A stretch of DNA of 64,000 nucleotides from contig NZ_FZMF01000013.1 of NCBI RefSeq assembly GCF_900197685.1, positions 1 to 64,000 of the forward strand. The letters run 5' to 3'. The position numbers and the translations under genes were made by a program. Each line of letters starts with the position of its first letter. The stretch's first letter is position 1. The notes beneath the pieces are model-generated. The model was given only the letters and a program-made list of their open reading frames with translations, made no database searches and was not told where the DNA came from. This document shows positions 17,089 through 26,701 of this stretch, piece after piece. The stretch is from Helicobacter baculiformis. GTDB lineage: Bacteria; Campylobacterota; Campylobacteria; Campylobacterales; Helicobacteraceae.

Positions 17089-18241
17089 CCTTTCGCTCAA
17101 ATACGGATGTAACCCCCACCAAGCCCACGCTAAAATTTCCTGCGAGACATCGCCTATCCAAGTGCTTAATGGTGCGCCTAGCTATATCAATTTCTTGGAT
17201 GCGCTCAACGCCTGCCAACTTGTCCAAGAGCTCCAAGAAGCCACTAATCTCCCATGTGCCACTTCTTTTAAACATGCTAGTCCAACCTCTGCAGCCTTAG
17301 CTAAACCTTTAGAAGAAGTGCGTTTGAAGAGCTACTTTTTAGAGCATATCCCTCATCTTAATAACTCTCCCATTGCCACCGCTTACGCGCGCGCGCGTGG
17401 AGCTGATCGTCTAAGCTCCTTTGGGGATTTTGTCGCATTGAGCGACCCTTGTGATATTACCTGTGCGCAAGTGCTTGCACAAGAGGTTTCTGATGGGATT
17501 ATCGCCCCAGAATTTGAGCCAAAAGCCCTAGAAATGCTCAAGAAAAAAAAGCAAGGAGCGTATGTCATTTTCCAAATAGATAAAAATTACATCCCTCCGC
17601 TTTTAGAAAAGCGCGAAGTCTTTGGAATCACTCTAGAGCAAGAACGCAACCATCTAAAAATCACTCCCCATCTTCTTGCAGATATTGTAACACGCAACCA
17701 AAACCTCCCCAAAGAAGCACAAGATGATTTGCTCCTCTCCCTCATTACACTCAAATACACCCAATCTAATTCCATTTGCCTAACCTATCAGGGGCAGGCT
17801 ATCGGTGTGGGGGCGGGGCAACAATCACGTATCCACTGCACTAAGATTGCAGCTGATAAAGCCGATTTGTGGCATTTAAGAATCCATCCTAAAGTTTTGG
17901 ACCTGCCCTTTATTCCTCATCTTAAACGCCCCACTAAAGACAATCTTATTTACGCCTACCTTACGCATGGACTTTCTTCTGAGGATTTGGCATGTTTTAC
18001 CAAGTCTCCAGAAATCTTGAGTCAAGAGGAAAAACAAGACTATTTGAACCATATTGAGGGCGTGAGTTTAGGAAGCGATGCTTTCTTCCCTTTTAGCGAT
18101 AGTATTTTACGGGCTTATCAAAGCGGGGTGCGCTACATCGCTCAGAGCGGGGGCAGCAAGCAAGATAAAGGCGTGATTGAAGCTTGTGATGCTAAAGGTT
18201 TAGTCATGGCTTTCACACATACGCGTTTATTCCATCATTAG
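17081..18241 (+). CDS. purH: AICAR formyltransferase-only PurH (no cyclohydrolase domain)
   Basis: 386 residues, against about 520 for bifunctional PurH. Only the formyltransferase half is present: LKYGCNPHQ at the very start, SFKHASPTSAALA, GAGQQSRIHCTKIAADKA and DAFFPFSDSILRAYQSGVRYIAQSGGS hold the AICAR and formyl-folate sites. The N-terminal MGS-like domain is missing altogether; its job falls to the PurO-like gene just before. The ATG at 17081 is chosen because AAGGA lies five bases upstream and homology begins at once; a longer reading from 16994 would add residues out of the family. Confidence 0.93.
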   Translation: MPSLSLKYGCNPHQAHAKISCETSPIQVLNGAPSYINFLDALNACQLVQELQEATNLPCATSFKHASPTSAALAKPLEEVRLKSYFLEHIPHLNNSPIATAYARARGADRLSSFGDFVALSDPCDITCAQVLAQEVSDGIIAPEFEPKALEMLKKKKQGAYVIFQIDKNYIPPLLEKREVFGITLEQERNHLKITPHLLADIVTRNQNLPKEAQDDLLLSLITLKYTQSNSICLTYQGQAIGVGAGQQSRIHCTKIAADKADLWHLRIHPKVLDLPFIPHLKRPTKDNLIYAYLTHGLSSEDLACFTKSPEILSQEEKQDYLNHIEGVSLGSDAFFPFSDSILRAYQSGVRYIAQSGGSKQDKGVIEACDAKGLVMAFTHTRLFHH

Positions 18242-18249
18242 GAGAACAC

Positions 18250-19485
18250 ATGAAAATTGCCATTATTGGAGGCGGAGGCAGAGAACACGCTATTCTTAAG
18301 AAGATCAAATCTCCGGATCGTCATATCTTTATGGTCCCGGGCAATGCAGGCATGGCTACTGAAGCAACCTGTGTTAATTTAAGTACGAGCGACACAGAAG
18401 GTATTTTAAACTTCGCCAAGCAACAAAAACTAGATTTTATCATTGTCTCACCAGATAATCCTTTGGTGGAGGGGCTGGTGGATTGTCTGGAAGAAGCGGG
18501 CTTTGCGTGCTTTGGACCTAGAAAATGTGGAGCGAGACTAGAGGGCAGTAAAATCTTTGCTAAAGAATTCATGCAAAGACACCAAATCCCCACAGCTTCC
18601 TACCATGCCTTTGAAAACTTGCAACAAGCCCAAACATTTTTAAAACAAACTTCCTTCCCCTGTGTAATCAAAGCCGATGGTTTAGCTTTTGGTAAAGGGG
18701 TGGTCATCGCTAGGAATTTGCAAGAGGGCATGGATGCGCTCAAAGAAATGATGGAGGATAAAATTTTTGGAGAGAGTGGGACAAGAGTACTCATTGAAGA
18801 GTTTTTAGAGGGTAAAGAGGTCTCTGTGCTTGCCTTCTGTGATGGATTAAATCTAAAGATCATGCCTCCGGCGATGGATTACAAAAAAGCCTTAGAGGGC
18901 AATCAGGGTCTAAACACAGGCGGGATGGGCTGTATTGCTCCTAATCCCTATTTCAATGAAAAAATCGCACAAGAGTGCCAAGAAAACATTTTCTTGCCCA
19001 CTCTCAAGGGTATGCGCGAGGAAAATTTAGATTTTAGGGGGTGTTTGTATTTTGGTTTGATTCTCAGTGCTAAAGGTGTTAAGGTGCTAGAGTACAATTG
19101 CCGCTTTGGCGACCCAGAAGCCCAAACCCTCTTGCCCTTGCTTCAAAACGATTTGTTGGAAATCATGCAAGCCTGCTCCAAAAAACAGTTAGCAAGTCAA
19201 GAGGTATGTTTTAGTACGCTGGCTTCTTGTTGTGTCGTACTTGCCTCTCAAGGTTACCCACAACACTTTGAAACGGGCAATCCTATTAGTTACCCCTCCG
19301 ATCTTGAAATTTGTTTTGCAGGGGTCAAGCATGATCAGGGCAAGTTAGTTAATTCCAGTGGGCGAGTGCTTAGTATCACTTCTAGCGCACCCACTCTTGA
19401 AGAGGCAAGAGAGCTAAGTTATGAGCGTATCGCTCAAGTTAGTCTAGCCAATGGTTATTATCGCCGGGACATCGCTCAAATATGA
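18250..19485 (+). CDS. purD: Phosphoribosylamine--glycine ligase (GAR synthetase)
   Basis: 411 residues, an ATP-grasp enzyme. GGGGREHAILKKI at the start, SPDNPLVEGLVD, FAKEFMQRHQIPTASY, the ATP-grasp PCVIKADGLAFGKGVVIA, GLNTGGMGCIAPNPYF and NCRFGDPEAQTLLPLL are all present in order. AGGAGA lies five bases upstream of the ATG, and the stop overlaps the purL ATG (ATGA). Confidence 0.97.
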   Translation: MKIAIIGGGGREHAILKKIKSPDRHIFMVPGNAGMATEATCVNLSTSDTEGILNFAKQQKLDFIIVSPDNPLVEGLVDCLEEAGFACFGPRKCGARLEGSKIFAKEFMQRHQIPTASYHAFENLQQAQTFLKQTSFPCVIKADGLAFGKGVVIARNLQEGMDALKEMMEDKIFGESGTRVLIEEFLEGKEVSVLAFCDGLNLKIMPPAMDYKKALEGNQGLNTGGMGCIAPNPYFNEKIAQECQENIFLPTLKGMREENLDFRGCLYFGLILSAKGVKVLEYNCRFGDPEAQTLLPLLQNDLLEIMQACSKKQLASQEVCFSTLASCCVVLASQGYPQHFETGNPISYPSDLEICFAGVKHDQGKLVNSSGRVLSITSSAPTLEEARELSYERIAQVSLANGYYRRDIAQI

Positions 19486-22400
19486 TTCTCTATACCCAAA
19501 AAAAAGAAGGCTTTGACTTTTTAGCGCAACATCTTTGTGTAGAATTGCAAGATATTTTGAATCTGCCCCATTTAAAGAAAATCACCCTGATTAATGCCTA
19601 TCTCTTGCAGGGAGCGGTGGATGTTAAACATGCCCAAGCGATCCTTTATGAGCCCCAAACTGAAGTGCTCTTAGAAGTGCTTGACCTCACAGATTGTGAT
19701 GCCCACTTTGCGATCCAAACACTTAAAGGGCAATTTGATCCAAGAAGTCACGCAGCTATGCAGTGTTTGCAAATGTTGGACCCCAACACACCCCCACCCC
19801 TTGTAGAACATGCCAACATCTATAAACTCTATGGAAAACTCAACCAAGAAGAGGTGGGACGCGTACTCTCTTATCTAACAAATCCCCTAGAAAACCATGC
19901 GATTTCTCTGCCCCTTAAGTCTAGCCAGACGCATTTTGATCCTCCTTTAGCATTAGATTTGTGGGATTTTGCCCAAATTAAGGATTTTAAATCCCTAATT
20001 ACTAAACACCAACTCTCTTTGAGTCCAGAAGATTTAAAACTAATTCAGACACAACTCCCCCATCTCAATCTCCTAGAGCTCAAGATTTTAGACACCTACT
20101 GGTCGGATCACTGCCGCCATAGTACCTTTTTAACAGAGATTCAAGCAGATATCAAAGATCCCTTAGCCCAAGAGATTTTCGCGCAGTATTTGCAAATGCG
20201 CCAAGAACTCAACCACCACAAGCCTATTACACTCATGGATCTCTCTACGCTAATGGTTAAATGGCTGAAAAAGCACCACAAACTGCCCTCCTTAGTTCAA
20301 AGTGAGGAAAACAATGCTTGCACTCTAGCCATAGAAGTAAAAACAAAAGAAGGTAATAAGCCTTATTTTTTATTTTTCAAAAACGAAACTCACAATCACC
20401 CTACTGAGATTGAACCCTTTGGAGGGGCCTCTACTTGTATTGGTGGAGCGATTCGCGATCCTCTATCCGCACGCGGGTTTGTCTATGCAGGATTAAGAAT
20501 CTCAGGATGTGCTAACCCTTTAGAGCCTATTCAAGAGACCAAAAAAGGCAAACTCCCTCAAAGAAAAATCGCTACCAGCGCGACGCATGGTTTTAGCTCC
20601 TATGGCAATCAGATTGGTATCGCTACTGGGATTGTGAGCGAAGTCTATCATGAGGGCTACAAGGCAAAGCATTTAGAGCTGGGTGCAGTGCTAGGCATTG
20701 CTGCTAGGGAGCATGTCAAAAGTCTAGTGCCACAAGTGGGTGATCTCATCGTACTCATAGGGGGCAGGACGGGCAGAGATGGCTGTGGGGGAGCGAGCGG
20801 ATCGTCTCTATCCCATGATAGCCAATCCTTGGAACTGTGCGGTGCACAGGTCCAAAAGGGTAATGCTACAGAGGAACGTAAGCTCCAACGCCTCATACAC
20901 AATCCCAATTTTTCTAAACTGATCAAACGCTGTAATGATTTGGGAGCGGGGGGAGTGAGTGTCGCGATTCCTGAAATGGCAACAAGCGGAGTGGAAATTT
21001 ATTTAGATCGCATGCCCACTAAATATACAGGACTAACCCCTTTTGATCTTGCCTTGAGCGAATCTCAAGAGCGCATGGCAATGCTCATTGATTCTAAAGA
21101 CCTAGAGGCTTTTCAAACCCTATGTGAGAGTGAAAATGTCTTGAGTGTTCCCATAGCCACCATTACACAGAGTCAAAAACTGGAAATGTTTTTTCATGAT
21201 CGCTTAGTTGCAAGTATCCCGGTAGCTTTATTACAAAGCAATGGCGCACCTAGAACTGCCAAAGCATGCATTAGTACCCCCCCTACTCCTAGCAAGATTT
21301 GTTATGACTTTTTACCTAGTCTAAAAGCCCTTGCCTCAGATTTAAATACTTGTTCTCAAAGAGGGCTTATAGAAACATTCGACTCTACCATTGGGAGCAA
21401 TACGATCTTTATGCCCTTAGGCGGCAAGTACCAGACTACGCCTATTCAAACGATGGCGCATTTGATTCCCTTTGAAGAGACCTCCACTTGCTCGCTACTC
21501 GCCTTTGGATTTGACCCCTACACATGTGAATTGGATACAACTAAGGGGGGGTATTTAGCCGTGATAGAAGCGGTATGTAAGTTGGTGGCTTGTGGGGTTA
21601 AATTTGAAGAAATCTACTTGAGTTTTCAAGAATACTTCGAAAGTTTAGGTGCAGATGTGTATAAATGGGGCAAACCCTTAGGTGTGTTGCTTGGCGCGTT
21701 TCTCGCCCAAAAAAGATTAGGTATTGCCTGCATCGGGGGCAAGGATTCGATGAGCGGCAGTTTTGAAAACTTAAATGTGCCTCCTAGTTTCGTATGCTTT
21801 GCCTTTTGTGCTCAAGAAGCCACCCATCTCATTTCTCCAGAGTTAAAAGCTCCCGGACATTTTCTTTACTTGATTCAGCCTCCTCTAGACTCCTATGGAC
21901 TTCCCGACCAACTGGAATCTCTCTTTGCTTATCTACACTCTTTGATCACCCAAAAAATTGTGCTCTCTGCTTATGCACTTGCGCGTAAGGGGGTTGCTGA
22001 GGCATTGCTGAAAATGTCTTCAGGTAACATGATTGGCGTAGAACTTGAGGAAAATATCTCTCTAGAATTGCTCTTCGCGCCTAATTATGGTGGCTTTGTG
22101 TTAGAAAGCACCCAAGAGCTAGATCAAGGCATCAAGTTAGGGCAGACCAGCGCACGCCCGTGGATTCAAAGAGGCATGCAGTCTTTAGAGTTAACGAGCT
22201 TACTAAACATGTCAGAACACCTCCTAGAGAGTCTCTACCCCACAAAAGCCGATGCCCCTAAAAATTGTCCTCTTCCCTCTGCCAAGACACAGTATAAGAT
22301 TGCGCGTGCATGCCCTAAAATTGCCAAGCCCCGCGTACTTGTGCCCGTCTTCCCGGGCACGAATTGCGAGCACGACACCCAAAGAGCTTTTGAACAAGTG

Positions 22401-23123
22401 GGAGCACAGGTGCAGACACTAATCGTTTCCAACCTAACTCCAAAACACCTCGCCCACTCCATCACGCGCATGCAACAAGCCCTCAACAAAACTCAGATTC
22501 TCTTTTTGCCCGGGGGTTTTTCAGGAGGCGATGAGCCTGATGGTGCAGGCAAGATGATCAAAGCTTTCTTTTCTAACCCCTATCTGCGCGAGAGTATCGC
22601 TAGATTGCTAGATCAGCAAGATGGACTCATTGGGGGAATCTGTAATGGCTTTCAGGCCCTACTAAAACTTGGACTTCTGCCCTTTGGGAGTATCACTCCT
22701 GTCCAGCCTAACCACCCTACTTTACTACACAATTCGCTTTTACGCCATCAAAGCAAGATTGCCTACACGCAAGTGGTTTCTAATCGCTCTCCTTGGCTCT
22801 CTTGCACCCAACAAGGGGAAATCTATGCTGTGCCTATCTCACATGGTGAAGGGCGCTTCTTTGCGCCTTTGGAAATGCTAGAGCAACTTGCTCAAAACGA
22901 TCAAATCGCCACCCGTTATGTTAATTCAGAGGGCGCGCCAAGTTTAGAGATAGAGGGTAATCCTAATGGTTCGCTTTGTGGAATTGAGGGAATCACTTCG
23001 CCCTGTGGTAGAGTGTTTGGCAAGATGGGACACTCTGAGCGCTTCAAACCTCTACTTTATCGAAATGTCCCAGGCAATTTCCACATGGAAGTTTTTAAGG
23101 GTGGAGTGAAGTACTATAGCTGA
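19482..23123 (+). CDS. purL: FGAM synthetase, single-chain with fused glutaminase
   Basis: 1213 residues in one chain: N-terminal domain, the first AIR-synthetase-like half from about residue 190 (LLELKILDTYWSDHCRHSTF), the ATP loop around FKNETHNHPTEIEPFGGASTCIGG, a second half (IACIGGKDSMSGSF), and a class I glutaminase from about residue 950 (LVPVFPGTNCEHDTQRAFEQVG) with nucleophile Cys1054 in GGICNGFQALLKLGLLP and the His-x-Glu in ISHGEGRF. Most non-gamma proteobacteria use separate PurL/PurQ/PurS; a fused form near 1,250 residues is typical of Clostridia, in keeping with the split purO/purH next door. Last gene of the operon. Confidence 0.96.
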   Translation: MILYTQKKEGFDFLAQHLCVELQDILNLPHLKKITLINAYLLQGAVDVKHAQAILYEPQTEVLLEVLDLTDCDAHFAIQTLKGQFDPRSHAAMQCLQMLDPNTPPPLVEHANIYKLYGKLNQEEVGRVLSYLTNPLENHAISLPLKSSQTHFDPPLALDLWDFAQIKDFKSLITKHQLSLSPEDLKLIQTQLPHLNLLELKILDTYWSDHCRHSTFLTEIQADIKDPLAQEIFAQYLQMRQELNHHKPITLMDLSTLMVKWLKKHHKLPSLVQSEENNACTLAIEVKTKEGNKPYFLFFKNETHNHPTEIEPFGGASTCIGGAIRDPLSARGFVYAGLRISGCANPLEPIQETKKGKLPQRKIATSATHGFSSYGNQIGIATGIVSEVYHEGYKAKHLELGAVLGIAAREHVKSLVPQVGDLIVLIGGRTGRDGCGGASGSSLSHDSQSLELCGAQVQKGNATEERKLQRLIHNPNFSKLIKRCNDLGAGGVSVAIPEMATSGVEIYLDRMPTKYTGLTPFDLALSESQERMAMLIDSKDLEAFQTLCESENVLSVPIATITQSQKLEMFFHDRLVASIPVALLQSNGAPRTAKACISTPPTPSKICYDFLPSLKALASDLNTCSQRGLIETFDSTIGSNTIFMPLGGKYQTTPIQTMAHLIPFEETSTCSLLAFGFDPYTCELDTTKGGYLAVIEAVCKLVACGVKFEEIYLSFQEYFESLGADVYKWGKPLGVLLGAFLAQKRLGIACIGGKDSMSGSFENLNVPPSFVCFAFCAQEATHLISPELKAPGHFLYLIQPPLDSYGLPDQLESLFAYLHSLITQKIVLSAYALARKGVAEALLKMSSGNMIGVELEENISLELLFAPNYGGFVLESTQELDQGIKLGQTSARPWIQRGMQSLELTSLLNMSEHLLESLYPTKADAPKNCPLPSAKTQYKIARACPKIAKPRVLVPVFPGTNCEHDTQRAFEQVGAQVQTLIVSNLTPKHLAHSITRMQQALNKTQILFLPGGFSGGDEPDGAGKMIKAFFSNPYLRESIARLLDQQDGLIGGICNGFQALLKLGLLPFGSITPVQPNHPTLLHNSLLRHQSKIAYTQVVSNRSPWLSCTQQGEIYAVPISHGEGRFFAPLEMLEQLAQNDQIATRYVNSEGAPSLEIEGNPNGSLCGIEGITSPCGRVFGKMGHSERFKPLLYRNVPGNFHMEVFKGGVKYYS

Positions 23124-23143
23124 CACACTCCATTCAATTTTTT
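23102..23143 (+). terminator. Likely intrinsic terminator of the purine operon
   Basis: TGGAGTG at 23102-23108, in the last purL codons, can pair with CACTCCA at 23126-23132, and AATTTTTT follows at 23136-23143. A third copy of the arm, TGGAGTG at 23158-23164, could pair with the same CACTCCA, so two alternative hairpins are possible. The 17-base loop is long, so strength is uncertain. Confidence 0.45.
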
Positions 23144-23191
23144 AAGCGTGTGAACTTTGGAGTGCGGGCAGTAAGCCTTTTGCCAGTATGG

Positions 23192-24810
23192 CTAAATGGG
23201 ATGTGTGTTGGCGTAAACATTGGTAAAATGAAACCAAAATGCACTTTCATAAGTGTTTGGATTGCGCCAAATGCGACAATGAAAACCAATAGAAAAGTCT
23301 TCAAAAGGTAAATGGTTTTCTACCACACAGGCTAAAATTTCTGCGCGTATCTTGAGCACCATAACTCTAAAATTTTCTTGGAACCTCACAACTTCCTCTT
23401 GAGGGTCTAGCACACGGAAGGTTTGGCATGCAAAATTGGCTTCCACCCTGGGGGCTACAACCGCGCTGAAATTGTCATTAGTAGGTATAAATGTAACAAT
23501 CTGTTTATCGACATAGTTAGAATTTTGCAAATAGGCGATGAGCTTTTGTGCATCATAGATATAAGTTTTTTTGTAGTGTGCGATGTAAACCTCAGGATCG
23601 CTAGGGGTTAGGGGAGTGTGGGGGGTGGAATTAACTTGTAAGCCCCGTGCACTCAAATGCAAAATGCGATCTTGCCTAGGCGCAAGATATCCTACGCCTA
23701 AGTTCATGCATAATTTTTGGTAGTCCTTTGGAGTGTTTTTGGGATTCTCTCGTTTAATTTCTAAATCCCTGAGCGCACCCTCTGTAAACATGCCCGCGTA
23801 AGGCATATAAAATTGGGGTTTGCAAATCTCTAATGTTTGTTTAACTTGGGATTTCATATGAGCTTTGTTACGCGCGCAGATAGCGCGTTTTTCTTCTAAA
23901 CTATAATTATCAAAACATAATGGAAAGCCGCTTGCTCCACTGGAAAAGGCGCTACACAGTAAAGTGAGTTCACGGGGCAATACATGCCGATTTAAAAAAT
24001 TACTATCCACCGTAAGTAGAATTTCATGCCCTTCCAAGCACAAATAAAGACCGCTGTCGTCCCTAAAATCGCCTGATTTAAAAACAGCACAAAAAGCATG
24101 ATCGTGAAGGGCATAGATCTGTGCAAAATCCAGTGTAATGACGCGTGTAAAGCCTAAACTTTTCAAGGCTTTTTCTGTGCTCTTAGAAGCAAAGTTGGCG
24201 CATATAAAAAGTTTATCTTTGGAAACCAATGATAGAGTTTCTGGACTGAGGTGATCGGGGTGGTTGTGCGAAATGTAGATCACATCTGATCTTTGCAGAC
24301 ATTCTAAAGCCTCTTGAGAACTAGGAGTAGCATGCCACCAGCCGGTAAGAAACGCTGAACCTAATAACCATGGATCGGTGATAATCTTAAGTCCCGCACT
24401 TTCAAAATATAAACAGGCATGGTTGAGATAACGGAAAGTAAAACTCCCTTTTTTTGAGGGGCGGTAGGGGTTTAACAAGTGCCGTGCTTTTGTGAGGGTG
24501 AGAATCTTGCCTTTGAGAGAGTAAGTCGCGGGGTCTAAAGGGGTTTTTATCGCACCATTAGCGTAAGTGAGGGTCTTTAAGTCTAAACACCAACCATGTT
24601 TAGGGCAGTGAAGTGCCCCCCCCCCCCGCAGAGAGAGCCACCCATATGGTCGCAAGTGGCATCAATAAGCCACTCTATACAACCACTGGAGGAAATTTTG
24701 ACATAATGCGTTCCGCAATTAAGCGGGTGAACCCCCTCGTCAAGATTGGGGAAGACTAAGGAAGTCTGAAGATTCTGACTCACAAAAGCCCCCAAGTGTT
24801 TTAGTTCCAC
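23192..24810 (-). pseudogene. CMP-N-acetylneuraminate hydroxylase (CMAH) homologue, frameshifted at a C12 tract; possibly phase-variable
   Basis: Two leftward frames join into one protein of about 538 residues once the homopolymer length is changed. The 5' part (24810-24583; GTG start) holds the first Rieske pair CDH in IDATCDHMGGSL. The 3' part gives the second pair in ALHCPKHGWCLDLKTLTY, then a metallo-beta-lactamase-like domain: YLNHACLYF, DPWLLGSAFLTGWW, VIYISHNHPDHLS, FSSGASGFPLCF, QFYMPYAGMFTEGA, and a C-terminal IGFHCRIWRNPNTYESAFWFHF. Each matches, from memory, the vertebrate enzyme that turns CMP-Neu5Ac into CMP-Neu5Gc, in the same order. With 12 G on the coding strand the frame is off; 10 or 13 would restore it. 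It lies four bases after dnaK on the same strand. The substrate here is unknown; a CMP-nonulosonate is the natural guess. Confidence 0.82.
24616..24627. repeat. Homopolymeric C12/G12 tract inside the CMAH-like gene
   Basis: Twelve consecutive C on the plus strand (G on the coding strand) encode a glycine run between the two Rieske ligand pairs. Length 3n+1 keeps the full frame open; the length seen, 12, closes it after CGGGGHFTALNMVGV. Such tracts drive phase variation by slipped-strand mispairing in Helicobacter. It is the longest homopolymer in the window that interrupts a gene. Confidence 0.85.
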
Positions 24811-24814
24811 CTGT

Positions 24815-26680
24815 TTACTCTACTTCTGCATCGATCACATCGTCCTCTTTTTTCTTAGACGCTTGCGCATTCTGATCCTTTTGCATCATCGCTTCGGTGA
24901 GTTTACCAGACACTTCGGCAAGGCGCTTCATTTTACCCTCCAACATATCCTTAGTGGCGCTTTCATCTTTAAGTGTTGCTTCCAGTTCATTGAGTGCAGT
25001 CTGAATTTTTTCTACCTCACTAGCCTCCAAGTTCGCCTTATGCTCTTCCAAGCTTTTTTTAGTTTGGTGAGCCAGGCTTTCGGCTTGATTTTTAGCCTCT
25101 ACTACAGCCTTGCGGCGTGCATCTTCTTCTTTGTGCAACTCGGCATCTTTAACCATTTTTTCAATCTCACTATCACTCAAACCGCTAGAGCCGGAGATTT
25201 TAATCTCCTGAGATTTGCCCGTATTTTTGTCTTTGGCAGATACGGTTAAAATGCCATTCGCATCGATATCAAAGGTAACTTCAATTTGGGGCACACCGCG
25301 CGGTGCAGGGGCAATACCGGTTAGATCGAATTTCCCTAGAGATTTGTTGTCTTTTGCAAATTCACGCTCACCTTGCAAAACCAAAATAGAAACTGCAGGT
25401 TGGTTATCTTCTGCTGTGGAGAAAACTTGGGCTTTTTTGGCAGGAATTGTAGTGCCCTTTTCGATAACCTTTGTCATCACACCCCCTAAAGTTTCGATAC
25501 CCAAGCTCAAAGGAATTACATCCAAGAGCAAAACATCTTTCACATCACCTTTTAAAACGCCTGCCTGAATACTTGCGCCTACTGCCACCACCTCATCAGG
25601 GTTAACAGATTTGTTTAGGTCCTTATTGATGAATGTCTTCACGCGCTCTTGTACCTTGGGGATGCGTGTAGAGCCCCCCACGAGTACCACCTCAGCAATA
25701 TCGCTTCGACTAAGCCCCGCATCCTCGATCACGCTATCAATTTTAGCAATGGTGTCTTCAATGAGGTCTTCAATGAGACTTTCAAATTTAGCACGACTGA
25801 GCTTTTTAACCAAGTGCTTAGGACCACTGGCATCGGCAGTGATGAAAGGCAAATTGATTTCCGTTTCGTTGGCTGAACTCAATTCTTTCTTGGCGTTTTC
25901 ACTGGCTTCTTTCAAGCGCTGCAAAGCCATGATGTCCTTTTTAATATCGATCCCGCTTTCACTTTCAAATTCCTTAGCGATATAATCAATGATGCGGTTA
26001 TCAAAGTCATCTCCACCCAAGAAGGCATCACCACCGGTGGCAAGCACTTCTACCACATTGTCCCCGGTTTCGAGCACGGTTACATCGAAAGTTCCTCCAC
26101 CCAAGTCATAGACCATAATTTTTTCAGATTCTTTTTTATCCAAGCCATAGGCAAGTGCGGCTGAAGTGGGCTCATTGATGATGCGCAAAACATTTAATCC
26201 TGCAATTGTGCCCGCCTCTTTAGTCGCTTTGCGTTGACTATCGTTGAAGTAAGCAGGTACGGTGATCACAGCTTCGGTTACTTCTTCGCCCAAGTAACTC
26301 TGCGCATCTTCTTTAAGCTTCATCAAAATCTTAGCCGAAATCTCTTGAGGGGTATAAACCTTGCCCGCAATTTCAATCGCACACGCGCCATTGCGATCCA
26401 CAATTTTATAGGGTAAGCGTTTTTTTGCTTCTTGAGCTTTGTCCTCATTGCTCATCAAGCCCATAATGCGTTTGATGGAGTAGATGGTTTTTTCTGGGTT
26501 AGTGATAGCTTGGCGCTTAGCACTCTCGCCCACTAAAATCTCGCCCTTATCTGTGAAAGCCACGACAGAGGGAGTAGTGTTTTTACCCTCTTTGTTGGCA
26601 ATAATCTTTGCCTCATTGCCTTCATAAACTGCCATTGCGGAGTTAGTTGTTCCTAAGTCGATGCCAATTACTTTTGCCAT
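24815..26680 (-). CDS. dnaK: Hsp70 chaperone DnaK
   Basis: 621 residues. It folds client proteins with GrpE and DnaJ. The ATPase domain begins [18 protein letters not shown], followed by [15 protein letters not shown] and [14 protein letters not shown]; the substrate domain starts near [14 protein letters not shown]; and the C-terminus ends in the acidic DDVIDAEVE tail. Third gene of the hrcA-grpE-dnaK heat-shock operon, starting 21 bases after grpE. Confidence 0.98.
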   Translation of the reverse strand: MAKVIGIDLGTTNSAMAVYEGNEAKIIANKEGKNTTPSVVAFTDKGEILVGESAKRQAITNPEKTIYSIKRIMGLMSNEDKAQEAKKRLPYKIVDRNGACAIEIAGKVYTPQEISAKILMKLKEDAQSYLGEEVTEAVITVPAYFNDSQRKATKEAGTIAGLNVLRIINEPTSAALAYGLDKKESEKIMVYDLGGGTFDVTVLETGDNVVEVLATGGDAFLGGDDFDNRIIDYIAKEFESESGIDIKKDIMALQRLKEASENAKKELSSANETEINLPFITADASGPKHLVKKLSRAKFESLIEDLIEDTIAKIDSVIEDAGLSRSDIAEVVLVGGSTRIPKVQERVKTFINKDLNKSVNPDEVVAVGASIQAGVLKGDVKDVLLLDVIPLSLGIETLGGVMTKVIEKGTTIPAKKAQVFSTAEDNQPAVSILVLQGEREFAKDNKSLGKFDLTGIAPAPRGVPQIEVTFDIDANGILTVSAKDKNTGKSQEIKISGSSGLSDSEIEKMVKDAELHKEEDARRKAVVEAKNQAESLAHQTKKSLEEHKANLEASEVEKIQTALNELEATLKDESATKDMLEGKMKRLAEVSGKLTEAMMQKDQNAQASKKKEDDVIDAEVE

Positions 26681-26701
26681 GTTGTATCCTTTGTGTTAAG
26701 T

